A stretch of DNA of 64,000 nucleotides from an uncultured Prevotellaceae bacterium (GCA_947167515.1 CAMVIM010000003.1:116590-180589); one strand, 5' to 3'. Numbered from the stretch's first letter, positions 19,401-27,128 are shown. Made by a program: numbers and translations. Notes: generated by a model not told the origin, from the letters alone.

Positions 19401-19632
19401 TCTATACACACCCGTCAGCACCACTCTCTGCATTTGTCTTTGATTTGGATTTGAAGTGGTAGTTCAAGCCACCAAAAACAAAGCGATAGTGTCGCTTTTC
19501 TACAATGTAGTTGCTCCGTGGAGACCTTGCATCTCTTACGGAAACATTGCAAAAGTACGAAGATTCTTTGGAACGGCAAAACGTTTTTCTCTGAAATCTC
19601 AAAAAAGATGTTGGGGATTGGAAATAAATGTG

Positions 19633-19640
19633 TATCTTTG
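19633..19640 (+). promoter_or_regulatory. -7 box of the 344-residue unknown gene
   Basis: TATCTTTG fits TAnnTTTG and lies 29 bases ahead of the ATG at 19669, supporting that start over upstream in-frame codons. Confidence 0.65.
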
Positions 19641-19668
19641 CCAAACGTACACAATCTTTGGAATACCT

Positions 19669-20703
19669 ATGGACAAATATGCCATCTATTCATATTCCCT
19701 TAAGGAGAAACCGAGAAGAAGTGAATCTGTGTTTGCGGCAGAGGAACAGGCTATCGAGCATTTGACGCTGGATGAACGATTTGAATTGCTTTTTGGCAAG
19801 ACTCCTGGCAATGTTTTGCCTGTGCAGAGAATTAAGCGTGGGGGAGCAGACAAGTACCCGTGCCATGTGGTGCGCCACGATGAGAACCTTGTGCTTCTGC
19901 GTCTGGAGAAGAAGAAGGATGTATCGATTTGGGCGGAACAGCCTGTAGCGGGCAGTCTTCTTCCTCGAATAGAGAAGACGACCATTAAGTCAACGCCTTA
20001 CTGCTACGTCATCATCGACAATCGTCCAGACAGACATCTGATGTGTGTCCAGACGAACAGTGCAGCATGGCGCAACACGAACGATGTGAAGGATCTGCTG
20101 CTGGAGAGCTTAAATGATTTGCTGACAAACACGCACAACTATGGAGTGGAGGTGAGTTTCAGCACAAAGATGTTGCCTACCAATTTCTGGCAGTATGTAG
20201 ACAAGAGGCGAAAGAAAGAGGGAATGGCCATCAGGAGCATGACGTTTTCCTTTGCCAACTACAAGAAGCGTTCCGACATTGACATCAAGTCGTCACTATC
20301 TTCGGGGTGGAACCACTTGAGCAATTTTATTGAATGGATGGACAGGTTAGGCGGTGACAGGGGTGAGGTCAGCATCATTCCACCCAAAGGAGGCGAACTG
20401 ATGAAAAGGAAACTGGCTGATATTCAGCACATGGTTGAAATATGCGCCAACAGCAACTATGCCTTGAGCGTGACTTTTACCGACGGAATCACCTATAAGT
20501 GCAATGAAAACATCAGGGCGGAAGTGCCGATGGAAGATGAGAGTGTCAGAGAGGAATTTGAGGTGGGATGGAAAAAGTTGTTCACGCCCTACAGCCTGTT
20601 GACATGGATAGACGATAAAGTTATGAAAACAATAAATGGGTTCCAAGATGTTGAAGAAATTAAGCCTAAACCTCCAAGAAAGGTTGAAAGACAGGTTTCG
20701 TGA
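19669..20703 (+). CDS. Unknown protein, first of an overlapping pair
   Basis: I do not recognise this 344-residue cytoplasmic protein. No signal peptide, membrane segment or nucleotide-binding loop is visible. It is mixed alpha/beta, rich in Lys/Arg in the middle (YVDKRRKKEGMAIRSMTFSFANYKKRSDI), and has a conserved-looking block YCYVIIDNRPDRHLMCVQTNSAAW near residue 125. The C-terminal region overlaps the next gene by 56 bases, an unusually long overlap that implies the two are made together. It sits between a restriction-modification gene and a primase block, a setting where defence or phage-derived genes are common, but no specific role can be assigned. Confidence 0.75.
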   Translation: MDKYAIYSYSLKEKPRRSESVFAAEEQAIEHLTLDERFELLFGKTPGNVLPVQRIKRGGADKYPCHVVRHDENLVLLRLEKKKDVSIWAEQPVAGSLLPRIEKTTIKSTPYCYVIIDNRPDRHLMCVQTNSAAWRNTNDVKDLLLESLNDLLTNTHNYGVEVSFSTKMLPTNFWQYVDKRRKKEGMAIRSMTFSFANYKKRSDIDIKSSLSSGWNHLSNFIEWMDRLGGDRGEVSIIPPKGGELMKRKLADIQHMVEICANSNYALSVTFTDGITYKCNENIRAEVPMEDESVREEFEVGWKKLFTPYSLLTWIDDKVMKTINGFQDVEEIKPKPPRKVERQVS

Positions 20704-21499
20704 CCATCCGCTGATGCAGACATGTCAAAAAGTGTTTTTGCACTACATGGCAAGCATGGAGCAATTCGACTTCACAGCCGAAGACTTGTTTGTCGAGGTG
20801 TCGGAAGTGATTGACAGTATCTTGGGCAATCCGCAAGGTGCGCGGCAATATCTGGAGAATCTTTGGGATACATTGAAGATAAAGCTGAAAAGGAAAGCTC
20901 CGACCCCACCGCCACAGGCTGACCTTGAAATGGTATGTGGCGTATTGTACTATGTTGTTGCAGCCATCTTTTGCCTGCATTGGCGTGAGTTTTACAACAC
21001 AGAACTGGTGAAGATGCTTCGGGACACAGTCGAACGGAAAAGATTGTTTGCCGATGACGAAGAAGAAATCATTTCAAATTTATGCCATCATGCAGATGCT
21101 CTCGACGATTGGATTAATCATTATGATGACAGCGACAAGTGGCTCTCGGATGAAATTGAGATGGTGCTGAATCCAGAAGCAAATGTCAAGCCGGACGGAA
21201 GAAGGCAGAAAGAAGCAATTCCCAAAGAACTCCAGACAAAAGATGCACGGCTGTTGTGGGGGAAGTTGAGGGATGCGGGGTTCATTGTTGTCAACGGCTA
21301 TTCTTTAGCCGATGGAATATCTGCTAACCAAGCCACCTATATAGCAGATTGTATGGCAACGAAATTAGGGATTATGAAGAAATGGAAAGTTTGTCAGCAG
21401 CTCTGGGGTATCAACAATATGGCCCAGTTGGCGGGAACTTGGAAGCAGACAGGCAAGGAGCCTCCTCGTGCAAAAGAAATACGCGAGTTGATTGAATAG
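20648..21499 (+). CDS. Unknown protein, second of an overlapping pair
   Basis: A 283-residue, mostly helical cytoplasmic protein that I do not recognise. A start at 20636 is also possible. Notable stretches are an aromatic segment YYVVAAIFCLHWREFYNTELV near residue 103, an acidic DDEEEI, and a C-terminal part (about 195-283) that resembles a small DNA-binding or helix-turn-helix tail (TYIADCMATKLGIMKKWKVCQQLWGINNMAQL). It overlaps the preceding gene by 56 bases and is followed 43 bases later by a terminator. Together they form a two-gene operon. Confidence 0.75.
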   Translation: MLKKLSLNLQERLKDRFRDHPLMQTCQKVFLHYMASMEQFDFTAEDLFVEVSEVIDSILGNPQGARQYLENLWDTLKIKLKRKAPTPPPQADLEMVCGVLYYVVAAIFCLHWREFYNTELVKMLRDTVERKRLFADDEEEIISNLCHHADALDDWINHYDDSDKWLSDEIEMVLNPEANVKPDGRRQKEAIPKELQTKDARLLWGKLRDAGFIVVNGYSLADGISANQATYIADCMATKLGIMKKWKVCQQLWGINNMAQLAGTWKQTGKEPPRAKEIRELIE

Positions 21500-21541
21500 G
21501 CTGTTTGTCAGTAATTTACGGTCTTATACAAGTCTTATGGT

Positions 21542-21568
21542 AGGTCTTATATAAGACCTTTTTTTTTA
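21542..21568 (+). terminator. Intrinsic terminator after the unknown gene pair
   Basis: A perfect self-complementary stem, AGGTCTTATATAAGACCT, is followed by nine T residues. Two further GTCTTAT units lie just upstream (21511-21538). Confidence 0.85.
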
Positions 21569-21578
21569 CCCTTCTCCC

Positions 21579-21618
21579 TACCTTTGCAGCAGAAATTTCT
21601 ACACGGAGTTTCTGCTGC
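21579..21618 (+). promoter_or_regulatory. -7 box with hairpin at the expected transcript start
   Basis: TACCTTTG (21579-21586) matches the -7 consensus. Right after it, GCAGCAGAAA (21586-21595) pairs perfectly with TTTCTGCTGC (21609-21618), followed by TTTCTTTTTTCT. The new transcript would begin close to a terminator-like hairpin, which suggests attenuation of the downstream gene at 21740. Confidence 0.5.
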
Positions 21619-21739
21619 TTTCTTTTTTCTGGGATGTCAGTCAGCAGTCAAAAACTGAGCACGGCTCCGGGCACGAGATGAAGAACGCCTTTCTATGTCA
21701 TCGTGTAGTGCAAGAGGGCATTTTAATACCGCTAAAAAA

Positions 21740-22078
21740 ATGGAAAAGGTATTGAACTGCAACACCGACCTTTGTGTCGATGTGAAGACATTCTTGCGGA
21801 GTGACCGCAGAACAAAGCTTGGTAAGAACTATGTGGGTGTGCTGAGGCGCGACGACGATGAGCATTATAACTTTGTCGAGACGCATCTTGTGACTCCTGG
21901 CAAGCGCAATCCGCGCGTATTCGAAGATGAGTATGTAACGCTTACACTCTTGGCGGATGGCTCGTTCCGTCCCAACTTCAAACAGGTGAAGTTGGGGAAG
22001 GGCGTCAACGTGGATGGCTATGCCATCGGGGTGTGCAACGAGTTGCGTAGGGCACTTGCCGGCCTTGTAGAAGAGTGA
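21740..22078 (+). CDS. Small unknown protein upstream of the primase block
   Basis: A 112-residue cytoplasmic protein. I chose the ATG at 21740 because the upstream in-frame extension is low-complexity and the A-rich AAAAAAA ahead of it fits a Bacteroidetes translation start. The sequence has no motif I recognise. It is beta-rich with a conserved-looking YVTLTLLADGSFRPNFKQVKLGKGVNV block, reminiscent of small nucleic-acid-binding proteins, though that is only an impression. Its position directly ahead of iteron-like repeats and a helicase/primase pair suggests a role in replication of an integrated element. Confidence 0.65.
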   Translation: MEKVLNCNTDLCVDVKTFLRSDRRTKLGKNYVGVLRRDDDEHYNFVETHLVTPGKRNPRVFEDEYVTLTLLADGSFRPNFKQVKLGKGVNVDGYAIGVCNELRRALAGLVEE

Positions 22079-22095
22079 GTTATTGCATGTCGAGT

Positions 22096-22253
22096 GTTTC
22101 AGTTGTTTCAGTTTCAGTTTGGTTTCAGAGGTTCAGTTTTGTTCCAAACCCTCTTTCTTGGAGTGTATAACTATTTAATAATAAGTAAATTACATGTCCG
22201 TAGAAAGGATGCTGCCCCTCGAGAAATCAACTGAAACAACTGAAACTGAAACG
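22096..22253. repeat. Iteron-like TTTCAGTT repeats, two opposed clusters
   Basis: Four to five copies of (G)TTTCAGTT lie at 22096-22140 and three inverted copies (AACTGAAA) at 22228-22253. They flank about 85 A+T-rich bases, and the block lies just upstream of the helicase-like gene. The arrangement suits a replication origin, an operator or a long hairpin. Confidence 0.6.
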
Positions 22254-22295
22254 CTTGGCTAAGTTAAGTTTTATCTAATAAGCAGATTATCAATT

Positions 22296-23600
22296 ATGTA
22301 CGATATTACAAAAACAACAGCACCTAAGATGCCTGCCCTCGGAAAAGGGACTGAGTGCATCAAACTTATCGCCTCTCAAATATCTCCAGACATGCGTGAG
22401 GCTGTCGTTCCCATGATTTTCCCTGCGTTGGGAGCATACGTGAGCGGTTCGGAATTTCAGTATGCTGACCTCACTTGGAAGGAGATTTGTGGTCAGATGG
22501 CGCACCTGATTGCCGATTCGGGCATGGGTAAGGGTCAATTGACCGTTTGTATTGAAACCATCATGCGCAAGTTCCGTCAGCACGATGAGGACGAGTTGCA
22601 GAAGCTTGTGGCTTGGCAGAAGATTGTCAAGAGCAAGGGTGCCAACAAGGAGAAGCCGACACGTCCGGACGTGGCATTCTTCTTTCCGCCTTCCGACGTG
22701 ACCAATCCTGCCTTCCTGCAAAACGCGATGGCATGTGAAATCTGTGGTGAGCACACCCAGTATTACAACATGACCGAGATAGAGATGGCCGACCGCATGT
22801 GTGGAGGTCACAGGCAGGTGAGCCAGACCATCCGAAACATCTACGACCGTCAGCGTGCAGGGGCACTTCGCGCAACTGCCGATGGTGTGACTGGCAACCC
22901 GATTCTTCGTGCCAACCTGACCTTCTCATCGACTCCTTTCTCTGCCCGCAAATTCTACAAGAGCGAGTTGTATGTGGGCACCTTCGGGCGTATTGTCTTC
23001 TCCTACAAGGCACGTCAGGAGCGTAGCGGGCGCATTCCCCGACATGGCAAGTATGAGGAGTCTTTCCTCGAGATGCTTGATGAGTACATCACGCGTTTGG
23101 AGGCTTGCAAGGGGCGCTTCATCATTCCTCAGTTGAACAAGTTGGCTGACAAGTTGGCGCAGGACATGGCCACCATTGCCGACCTTGCCGACGATGATGT
23201 GCTGTGGGACATGGGCAAGCGTGCCATCGTTTCGGCATGGAAGAACGGCTGCATCCTTTACATCCTCAATGGTCAATGCTGGACTCGTGCCATGGGCGAC
23301 CTTGTGGAGTGGCTGGTGTATCACGACCTGTGGAGCAAGATGCAGGTGTTCGGCGATATGCTGAAGGGAGGTGACACAAGCACTTCCGAGGCGGGCAAGA
23401 CGGGTCCCAAGAACATGCTGGATGATCTTCGGGACACATTCAACGAGGCTGAGTTGGAGGCGCTTCGTGTGAGCGCCGACAAGCCTAAGGAAGGCGCCAA
23501 GCGCCAGTTGCGCGTGTGGTTGAGCCGTGGCTTTATCGAATACTCGGCGCAGACAGGTCTCTATTCCAAGACGCAAGTTTATCTCAACCGTAAACGATGA
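22296..23600 (+). CDS. DUF3987-like helicase/primase-associated ATPase
   Basis: A 434-residue cytoplasmic protein resembling the DUF3987-type replication ATPases that Bacteroidales elements carry beside primases. An altered P-loop is visible as LIADSGMGKGQLTVCIETIM near residue 70. A region DVAFFFPPSDVTNPAF and a later GRFIIPQLNKLADKLAQDMATIADL helical part follow. It ends in a winged-helix-like segment (KRQLRVWLSRGFIEYSAQTGLYSKT). Its stop codon overlaps the primase start (ATGA), so the two are coupled. The assignment rests on the P-loop and context, not on a full domain match. Confidence 0.7.
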   Translation: MYDITKTTAPKMPALGKGTECIKLIASQISPDMREAVVPMIFPALGAYVSGSEFQYADLTWKEICGQMAHLIADSGMGKGQLTVCIETIMRKFRQHDEDELQKLVAWQKIVKSKGANKEKPTRPDVAFFFPPSDVTNPAFLQNAMACEICGEHTQYYNMTEIEMADRMCGGHRQVSQTIRNIYDRQRAGALRATADGVTGNPILRANLTFSSTPFSARKFYKSELYVGTFGRIVFSYKARQERSGRIPRHGKYEESFLEMLDEYITRLEACKGRFIIPQLNKLADKLAQDMATIADLADDDVLWDMGKRAIVSAWKNGCILYILNGQCWTRAMGDLVEWLVYHDLWSKMQVFGDMLKGGDTSTSEAGKTGPKNMLDDLRDTFNEAELEALRVSADKPKEGAKRQLRVWLSRGFIEYSAQTGLYSKTQVYLNRKR

Positions 23601-24493
23601 TGGACAAGTTTGAACTGCAAAGGCTTCGCGACCTCCCCATCGAGGGGGTCGCGGAGCGGCTTGGACTCCAAGTCTCGCGGCACAAGTGCCTGTGCCCCTT
23701 CCATGCGGACAACCATCCGAGCCTGTCGTTTAAGGTGAGCAGGAATACTTACCGATGTTTTGTGTGCGGTGAGTCGGGCAGCACCATCGACTTGGTGATG
23801 AAGTGTCTGAACAAGCCGTTTCTTGATGCTTGCAGATGGCTGGCAGATGAAAACAACATCATCTTGGCGGAATATAAGCCAGAGGAAGAGAAGCCGGCAA
23901 AGCCGTTTGATGCCTTGCGCTATGAGCGGTTTTTCGTGCGTCCGTGGCTGAGCGAGGCGGCACGTCGGTTCCTCTTCGACGAGCGAAAGTTGGATGAGCG
24001 TGTGGTGCGTTGGTGCCGCCTCACTTCGTGGCGCGACAAGCGGGGCACGGATTGGCTGCAGATACCTTATTACGATAGGGAGGGGCAGTTGGTGGGCATT
24101 CAGAACCGCAACCTCTGCCCCGGAGCCACACCCCGGTTCCGATTCCCCGGCGGCTCCCGATGCGGCATCTACAACCTGCCCGTGCTCAACCTCCTCCGTC
24201 CCCGCGAACCGCTCTACATCACCGAAGGCTCCTCCGACTGCTGGGCCATGCTCTCGGCTGGCCACAAGGCCATCGCCATCCCCTCGGCCACCCTGCTCAA
24301 GCCGAAGGACATCGAGCAACTCTCAACCCTCAACTCTCAACTGTCAACTGAATTCCACATGTACCCCGACCACGACGAGCCGGGCGAACGCCTCTTCCTC
24401 CAACTCCGCCAGTTCCTGCCCCATCTGCAGCACCACCAACTGCCCCTCGGCTGCAAGGACTTTGGGGAGTACTATCTGAGAGTTAGGAATTAG
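23597..24493 (+). CDS. DNA primase, CHC2 zinc finger plus Toprim-like domain
   Basis: A 298-residue short primase. Residues 20-75 form a CHC2 zinc finger: CLCPFHADNHPSLSFKV and YRCFVCGESGSTIDLVM supply the C-H-C-C ligands. The C-terminal half is Toprim-like, with PLYITEGSSDCWAML and MYPDHDEPGERL as the Glu and DxD motifs. It lacks the DnaB-interaction and full RNA polymerase domains of DnaG, fitting a primase of an integrated element. Just before the DxD motif, residues LSTLNSQLSTE are coded by a CTCAACTCT-type microsatellite. The A+T/G+C and codon pattern shifts strongly to C-rich in the last third. Confidence 0.85.
   Translation: MMDKFELQRLRDLPIEGVAERLGLQVSRHKCLCPFHADNHPSLSFKVSRNTYRCFVCGESGSTIDLVMKCLNKPFLDACRWLADENNIILAEYKPEEEKPAKPFDALRYERFFVRPWLSEAARRFLFDERKLDERVVRWCRLTSWRDKRGTDWLQIPYYDREGQLVGIQNRNLCPGATPRFRFPGGSRCGIYNLPVLNLLRPREPLYITEGSSDCWAMLSAGHKAIAIPSATLLKPKDIEQLSTLNSQLSTEFHMYPDHDEPGERLFLQLRQFLPHLQHHQLPLGCKDFGEYYLRVRN
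24322..24352. repeat. CAACTCT microsatellite inside the primase gene
   Basis: Repeated CTCAACCCTCAACTCTCAACTGTCAACT-type units, cited here by position, are identical in kind to intergenic runs at 31684-31700 and 37013-37036. Here they are translated as LSTLNSQLST. Confidence 0.7.
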
Positions 24494-24668
24494 GAGTTAG
24501 GAATTAGGAGTTTAGGGTTGAGGGCTGATGCCCCTTGCATCTCGTCAATCCCCCTCCTTCCACACCCGTAATTGCGGCAACGCCACTGCCGTAATTACGG
24601 CAGTGGGGGAGGGGTAATTGCGGCAGTGGCGGTGGGGGTGAGAAAAGGATGGGGGAGTGAAAAGGGGG
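24481..24668. repeat. Non-coding region with GTAATTrCGGCA repeats
   Basis: TTAGGA microsatellite (24481-24515) is followed by three copies of GTAATTGCGGCA / GTAATTACGGCA (starting near 24568, 24591 and 24615). The middle copy lies in a perfect 24-base palindrome at 24583-24606 (CCACTGCC ... GGCAGTGG). No gene is seen. The repeats follow the primase and may be protein-binding or end sites of the element. Confidence 0.6.
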
Positions 24669-24878
24669 TCAGAGATACGAGAGCACGTAGCGGGGGGATT
24701 GGAAGAAGAGGCCGGTGGAGGCATCGGAGAGTTTTTCGTAGATGGGGGAGGTGTAAACCTTGCCGATGGCTTCCTCCAAGGAACATCCGCGCTCTTCGGT
24801 CAGTATCTGGATCATGCGCGCGGTCAGATGCTCTTTCAGATACTTGAATTCTTGGGGCGATACGTTGGGGTGGGTCAT
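24669..24878 (-). CDS. Small partner protein of the DUF3990 operon
   Basis: A 69-residue protein, third gene of a coupled operon. The pattern ARMIQILTEERGCSLEEAIGKVYTSPIYEKLSDASTGLFFQSPRYVLSYL is the small helical partner often seen beside DUF3990 genes: a run of helices, then the YxSxxYxxLxDxxTGLxxQSPxYV segment. It overlaps the DUF3990 gene by four bases (ATGA). Function unknown. A role as antitoxin, adaptor or target-presenting protein for the ADP-ribosyltransferase-like neighbour is an inference from context only. Confidence 0.75.
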   Translation of the reverse strand: MTHPNVSPQEFKYLKEHLTARMIQILTEERGCSLEEAIGKVYTSPIYEKLSDASTGLFFQSPRYVLSYL

Positions 24879-25354
24879 ATCTTCGTCAGTTTTGCGATGG
24901 CACGTTCTGTCCCGAAATAGTATTGGAAGGTGATGCCCTTCATGTATTTCAGGTTCTCCATGAATTGGTCGAGGGTGATGTCGCCTGCCTCGTACTTCCC
25001 AATCTGCACTCCGACGCGGTCGTTGGCTATCGGGCCATAGACGATGTCGTAGTCATGGGCTGGGGTGGTGGTCTTGTTGTTGCGGTTGAGGAAGATGAAG
25101 TCTGCCCATTCGCGGGTGTAGCCTTCGAAGGTGAGGACTTTCAGTTCGCCTGAACGGAGCACCTGCTCGTCGAAGAGGTAGGTGTTCATCACGGGTTCCC
25201 CGCCTTCTGTCAGCGCCTTGAACTCGCCCATGCGCCAGGCTTGCTGACGGTCGGCGGAAAGGTAGAAGCCTTGTCCGAAATCCTTGTTGGGGCGTGATTT
25301 CAGCAGGTCGATGCGGTCGATGTTGACGGTGGAGCCGTGGTAGAGTTGCATCAT
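24875..25354 (-). CDS. DUF3990 protein, ADP-ribosyltransferase-like fold
   Basis: A 159-residue cytoplasmic protein of the DUF3990 family, whose fold is related to ADP-ribosyltransferases. The H-Y-E-type elements are visible: MQLYHGSTVNI gives the His, DFGQGFYLSADRQQAWRMGEF the aromatic NAD-site strand, and a late strand ITFQYYFGTERAIAKL the Glu. Central residues TREWADFIFLNRN match the conserved FAxxV/FxxNR part of the family. It overlaps both flanking small genes by four bases. Likely it modifies a protein or nucleic acid with ADP-ribose. Whether it acts as a toxin, a regulator or a phage-defence effector is not known. Confidence 0.82.
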   Translation of the reverse strand: MMQLYHGSTVNIDRIDLLKSRPNKDFGQGFYLSADRQQAWRMGEFKALTEGGEPVMNTYLFDEQVLRSGELKVLTFEGYTREWADFIFLNRNNKTTTPAHDYDIVYGPIANDRVGVQIGKYEAGDITLDQFMENLKYMKGITFQYYFGTERAIAKLTKI

Positions 25355-25569
25355 AGATGTCCTCCTTTCCGCTGGCAGTAGGATGCCATGCTCTGCACCA
25401 TGTCGTCGAGGGGCTGGGTGTGCATCACGTCGTAGTAGTCGTGCATCACCTTGATGGCTCCGTATTGGTTCAGGTAGCGATATGCCTCTGCGTCGGTCAT
25501 GGAATAATGACTGGCGAAGGCGGCGATGAGTGCCACGATGTATTCGGATATGTCTCTGACGCTAAACAT
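25351..25569 (-). CDS. DUF3791 small protein
   Basis: A 72-residue helical protein fitting DUF3791: EYIVALIAAFASHYSMTDAEAYRYLNQYGAIKVMHDYYDVMHTQPLDDMVQSM. I chose the start at 25569 because it lies 22 bases past a clear -7 box on the minus strand. It is the first gene of the three-gene DUF3791-DUF3990-partner operon, overlapping DUF3990 by four bases. Possibly the antitoxin or adaptor of the set. Confidence 0.82.
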   Translation of the reverse strand: MFSVRDISEYIVALIAAFASHYSMTDAEAYRYLNQYGAIKVMHDYYDVMHTQPLDDMVQSMASYCQRKGGHL

Positions 25570-25590
25570 GGTTTTGTCTGTATTCTGGTG

Positions 25591-25598
25591 CAAAGTTA
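25591..25598 (-). promoter_or_regulatory. -7 box of the DUF3791/DUF3990 operon
   Basis: The minus strand reads TAACTTTG, matching TAnnTTTG, 22 bases ahead of the first start codon. Confidence 0.65.
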
Positions 25599-25765
25599 CA
25601 AATTTTCCCTTTGCCTCCAAACATTTCCGGGGTTTTTGTTCGTCGGGGGTGGGTGGAGAAGGCCGGAAGGGGAATGGATGGATGGGTGAAAAGGTGGGGA
25701 TGAAAAAAGTTGCAAAATGCTGAAAAATAGTGGGCGGAATGCTTGTGTATGTCGGGAAAAATCCG

Positions 25766-25773
25766 TAACTTTG
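25766..25773 (+). promoter_or_regulatory. -7 box of the 214-residue unknown gene
   Basis: TAACTTTG fits TAnnTTTG and precedes the ATG at 25867 by about 95 bases. Confidence 0.6.
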
Positions 25774-25866
25774 TAGCAGAAAAAAGAACCAGCCCACGCG
25801 CTGGGCGAAGGTTGGGAAAGAAACGAAAAAACGAATGTCTTTAACTCTGAAAAACGGAAGGAACGG

Positions 25867-26511
25867 ATGGAAATCAAGTTGAAAAGGTATTATGGCGACG
25901 AGAAGGTGACGAAGTCGGTCATGGAGGTCTGGATGGACGGGGAGGAGGAGCCGCGTCTGGTGTGCGAGGCGCGCGAGGTGGACTTCAGGGATTATGAGGA
26001 GGTGTTTGCTGGTGCGTCGAGGTATTGCCTGCCGAGGGGCCGGTGGAGGCTGGAGTGCGGCGGAGGGCCTTACTCGCCCATGGGGGTGAGGGTGGTGAAG
26101 TGTCCGGGGCATAGGCAGACTTACTTCGGATTTGCTCCCGGTGGTCGGGCTCTGCCTGACAGGGTGATGATAGGGCGTCCTGTGTATCACTACTATACAG
26201 ACGAAGATGGGCACGAGGTGGAGTACCCTCCGAAGCGCGGCATGAAGGACGGCGAGGAGGTGTTCGGGGAACTGGATGCGCTGCTCTACGAGGCTTTCGG
26301 ACGGGGGGAGAAGATGTGGTGCGAGGTGGAGAATGAAGCCCCCTCCTGTCCGTCCTCAGCAAGAGCACTTGCTTCGGTCGCTTCCGACAGCGCAACATTT
26401 AGTTGCCCTGTTTCTCCGGGCGCTACCCCCAAGGGGGAGGGAATAGTATCTCAGCCAATGAGGGGAGTCATGGAGAGACAAACGAGCAAAGTAACCGCCC
26501 CCTCCCTATAG
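25867..26511 (+). CDS. Unknown protein, possibly DUF5675-like
   Basis: A 214-residue protein. The first ~160 residues are well-structured: MEIKLKRYYGDEKVTKSVMEVWMDGEEEP, then FRDYEEVFAGASRYCLPRGRWRLECGGGPYSPMGVRVVKCPGH. The LPRGRWRLE and GVRVVKCPGH blocks recall DUF5675, a phage-derived family with a lysozyme-like context, but I rate this as tentative. The last ~55 residues (SCPSSARALASV ... VTAPSL) are translated from a GC-rich dispersed repeat, so the original C-terminus has been replaced or extended. It lies ahead of an HU-like gene, a pairing often seen in Bacteroidales. Confidence 0.6.
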   Translation: MEIKLKRYYGDEKVTKSVMEVWMDGEEEPRLVCEAREVDFRDYEEVFAGASRYCLPRGRWRLECGGGPYSPMGVRVVKCPGHRQTYFGFAPGGRALPDRVMIGRPVYHYYTDEDGHEVEYPPKRGMKDGEEVFGELDALLYEAFGRGEKMWCEVENEAPSCPSSARALASVASDSATFSCPVSPGATPKGEGIVSQPMRGVMERQTSKVTAPSL

Positions 26512-26540
26512 GGAGGGCAGGGGGAGGGTCTGCTGAGAAT
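26338..26540. repeat. GC-rich dispersed palindromic repeats
   Basis: The first part (26338-26445) begins GCCCCCTCCTGTCC and ends CCCCCAAGGGGGAGGG, and codes for the C-terminus of the gene at 25867. The second (26503-26540) has arms CCCCCTCCCTATAGGGAGGG and continues AGGGGGAGGGTC. Related copies lie inside uvrA, aroE and the maturase-partner gene. Confidence 0.65.
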
Positions 26541-26617
26541 ATAGTAGTTGCAACGACTATATAAGTGATTAAAAAACGAATGTTTAACCCATTAAAACAA
26601 GAAAGGAGAAACGAATT

Positions 26618-27040
26618 ATGGGAATGATGTATCGAAGGGCGAAGGTGCGCCTGACCTACAGGGAAGAGAAGCCTGAGGTGTTTAAGTTGCGGCAGTTGAC
26701 CTATCCGCAGGTGTCGTATGAGCAGTTGTGCGGCATGATTCAGATTGTGGGCGTGAACAAGGCCCAGACGAAGGCGGTGGTGGACGCGCTCTTGCAGGCG
26801 CTGGTGCACTACATGGAACTGGGCCACGGGGTCTCGCTGGGGCAGTTTGGCTCGTTCAAGCCCACGTTCAACTCGAAGACGGCGCGCTCGCTGAAGGAGA
26901 CGACGCTGGAGACGGTGAAGGTGAAGAAGATTCAGTTCTACCCTGGGGGTGCCTTCAAGGACATGCTCTCGAAGCTCACCATCGATGAGAACGAGTCCAT
27001 CTCGGAGCAGGAACCCGACGACCCTGACCCCGAGCCTTAA
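26618..27040 (+). CDS. HU-like DNA-binding protein
   Basis: A 140-residue protein of the Bacteroidales HU-like (HU-HIG) type. It carries a helical dimerisation part (SYEQLCGMIQIVGVNKAQTKAVVDALLQALVHYMELGHGVSLGQFGSFKPTF) where GxGVxLGxFGSFKP is the HU signature, then a beta-arm part and an acidic Pro-rich tail (EQEPDDPDPEP). It binds DNA without strong sequence preference. It closes the accessory region and is followed by a terminator. Confidence 0.85.
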   Translation: MGMMYRRAKVRLTYREEKPEVFKLRQLTYPQVSYEQLCGMIQIVGVNKAQTKAVVDALLQALVHYMELGHGVSLGQFGSFKPTFNSKTARSLKETTLETVKVKKIQFYPGGAFKDMLSKLTIDENESISEQEPDDPDPEP

Positions 27041-27060
27041 CGCTAGGGATGGGCAAAAAG

Positions 27061-27102
27061 AGAAGGAGAGGTTGTCCGTGAGGGACGGCCTCTCCTTTGT
27101 TG
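27061..27102 (+). terminator. Intrinsic terminator after the HU-like gene
   Basis: GGAGAGGTTGTCC pairs with GGACGGCCTCTCC (two G-T wobbles) around GTGAG, followed by TTTGTTG. Confidence 0.75.
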
Positions 27103-27128
27103 TGTGTTTGAGTTAACTCCTAAATTTC

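Noticed and set aside
19214..19654. Small open frames on the minus strand between the methylase and the unknown gene
   Set aside because: No coherent protein; the segment is better explained by paired stems with a terminator-like end.
24657..24920. A plus-strand frame over the DUF3990 partner gene
   Set aside because: It is the complement of the coupled minus-strand genes and has no domain.
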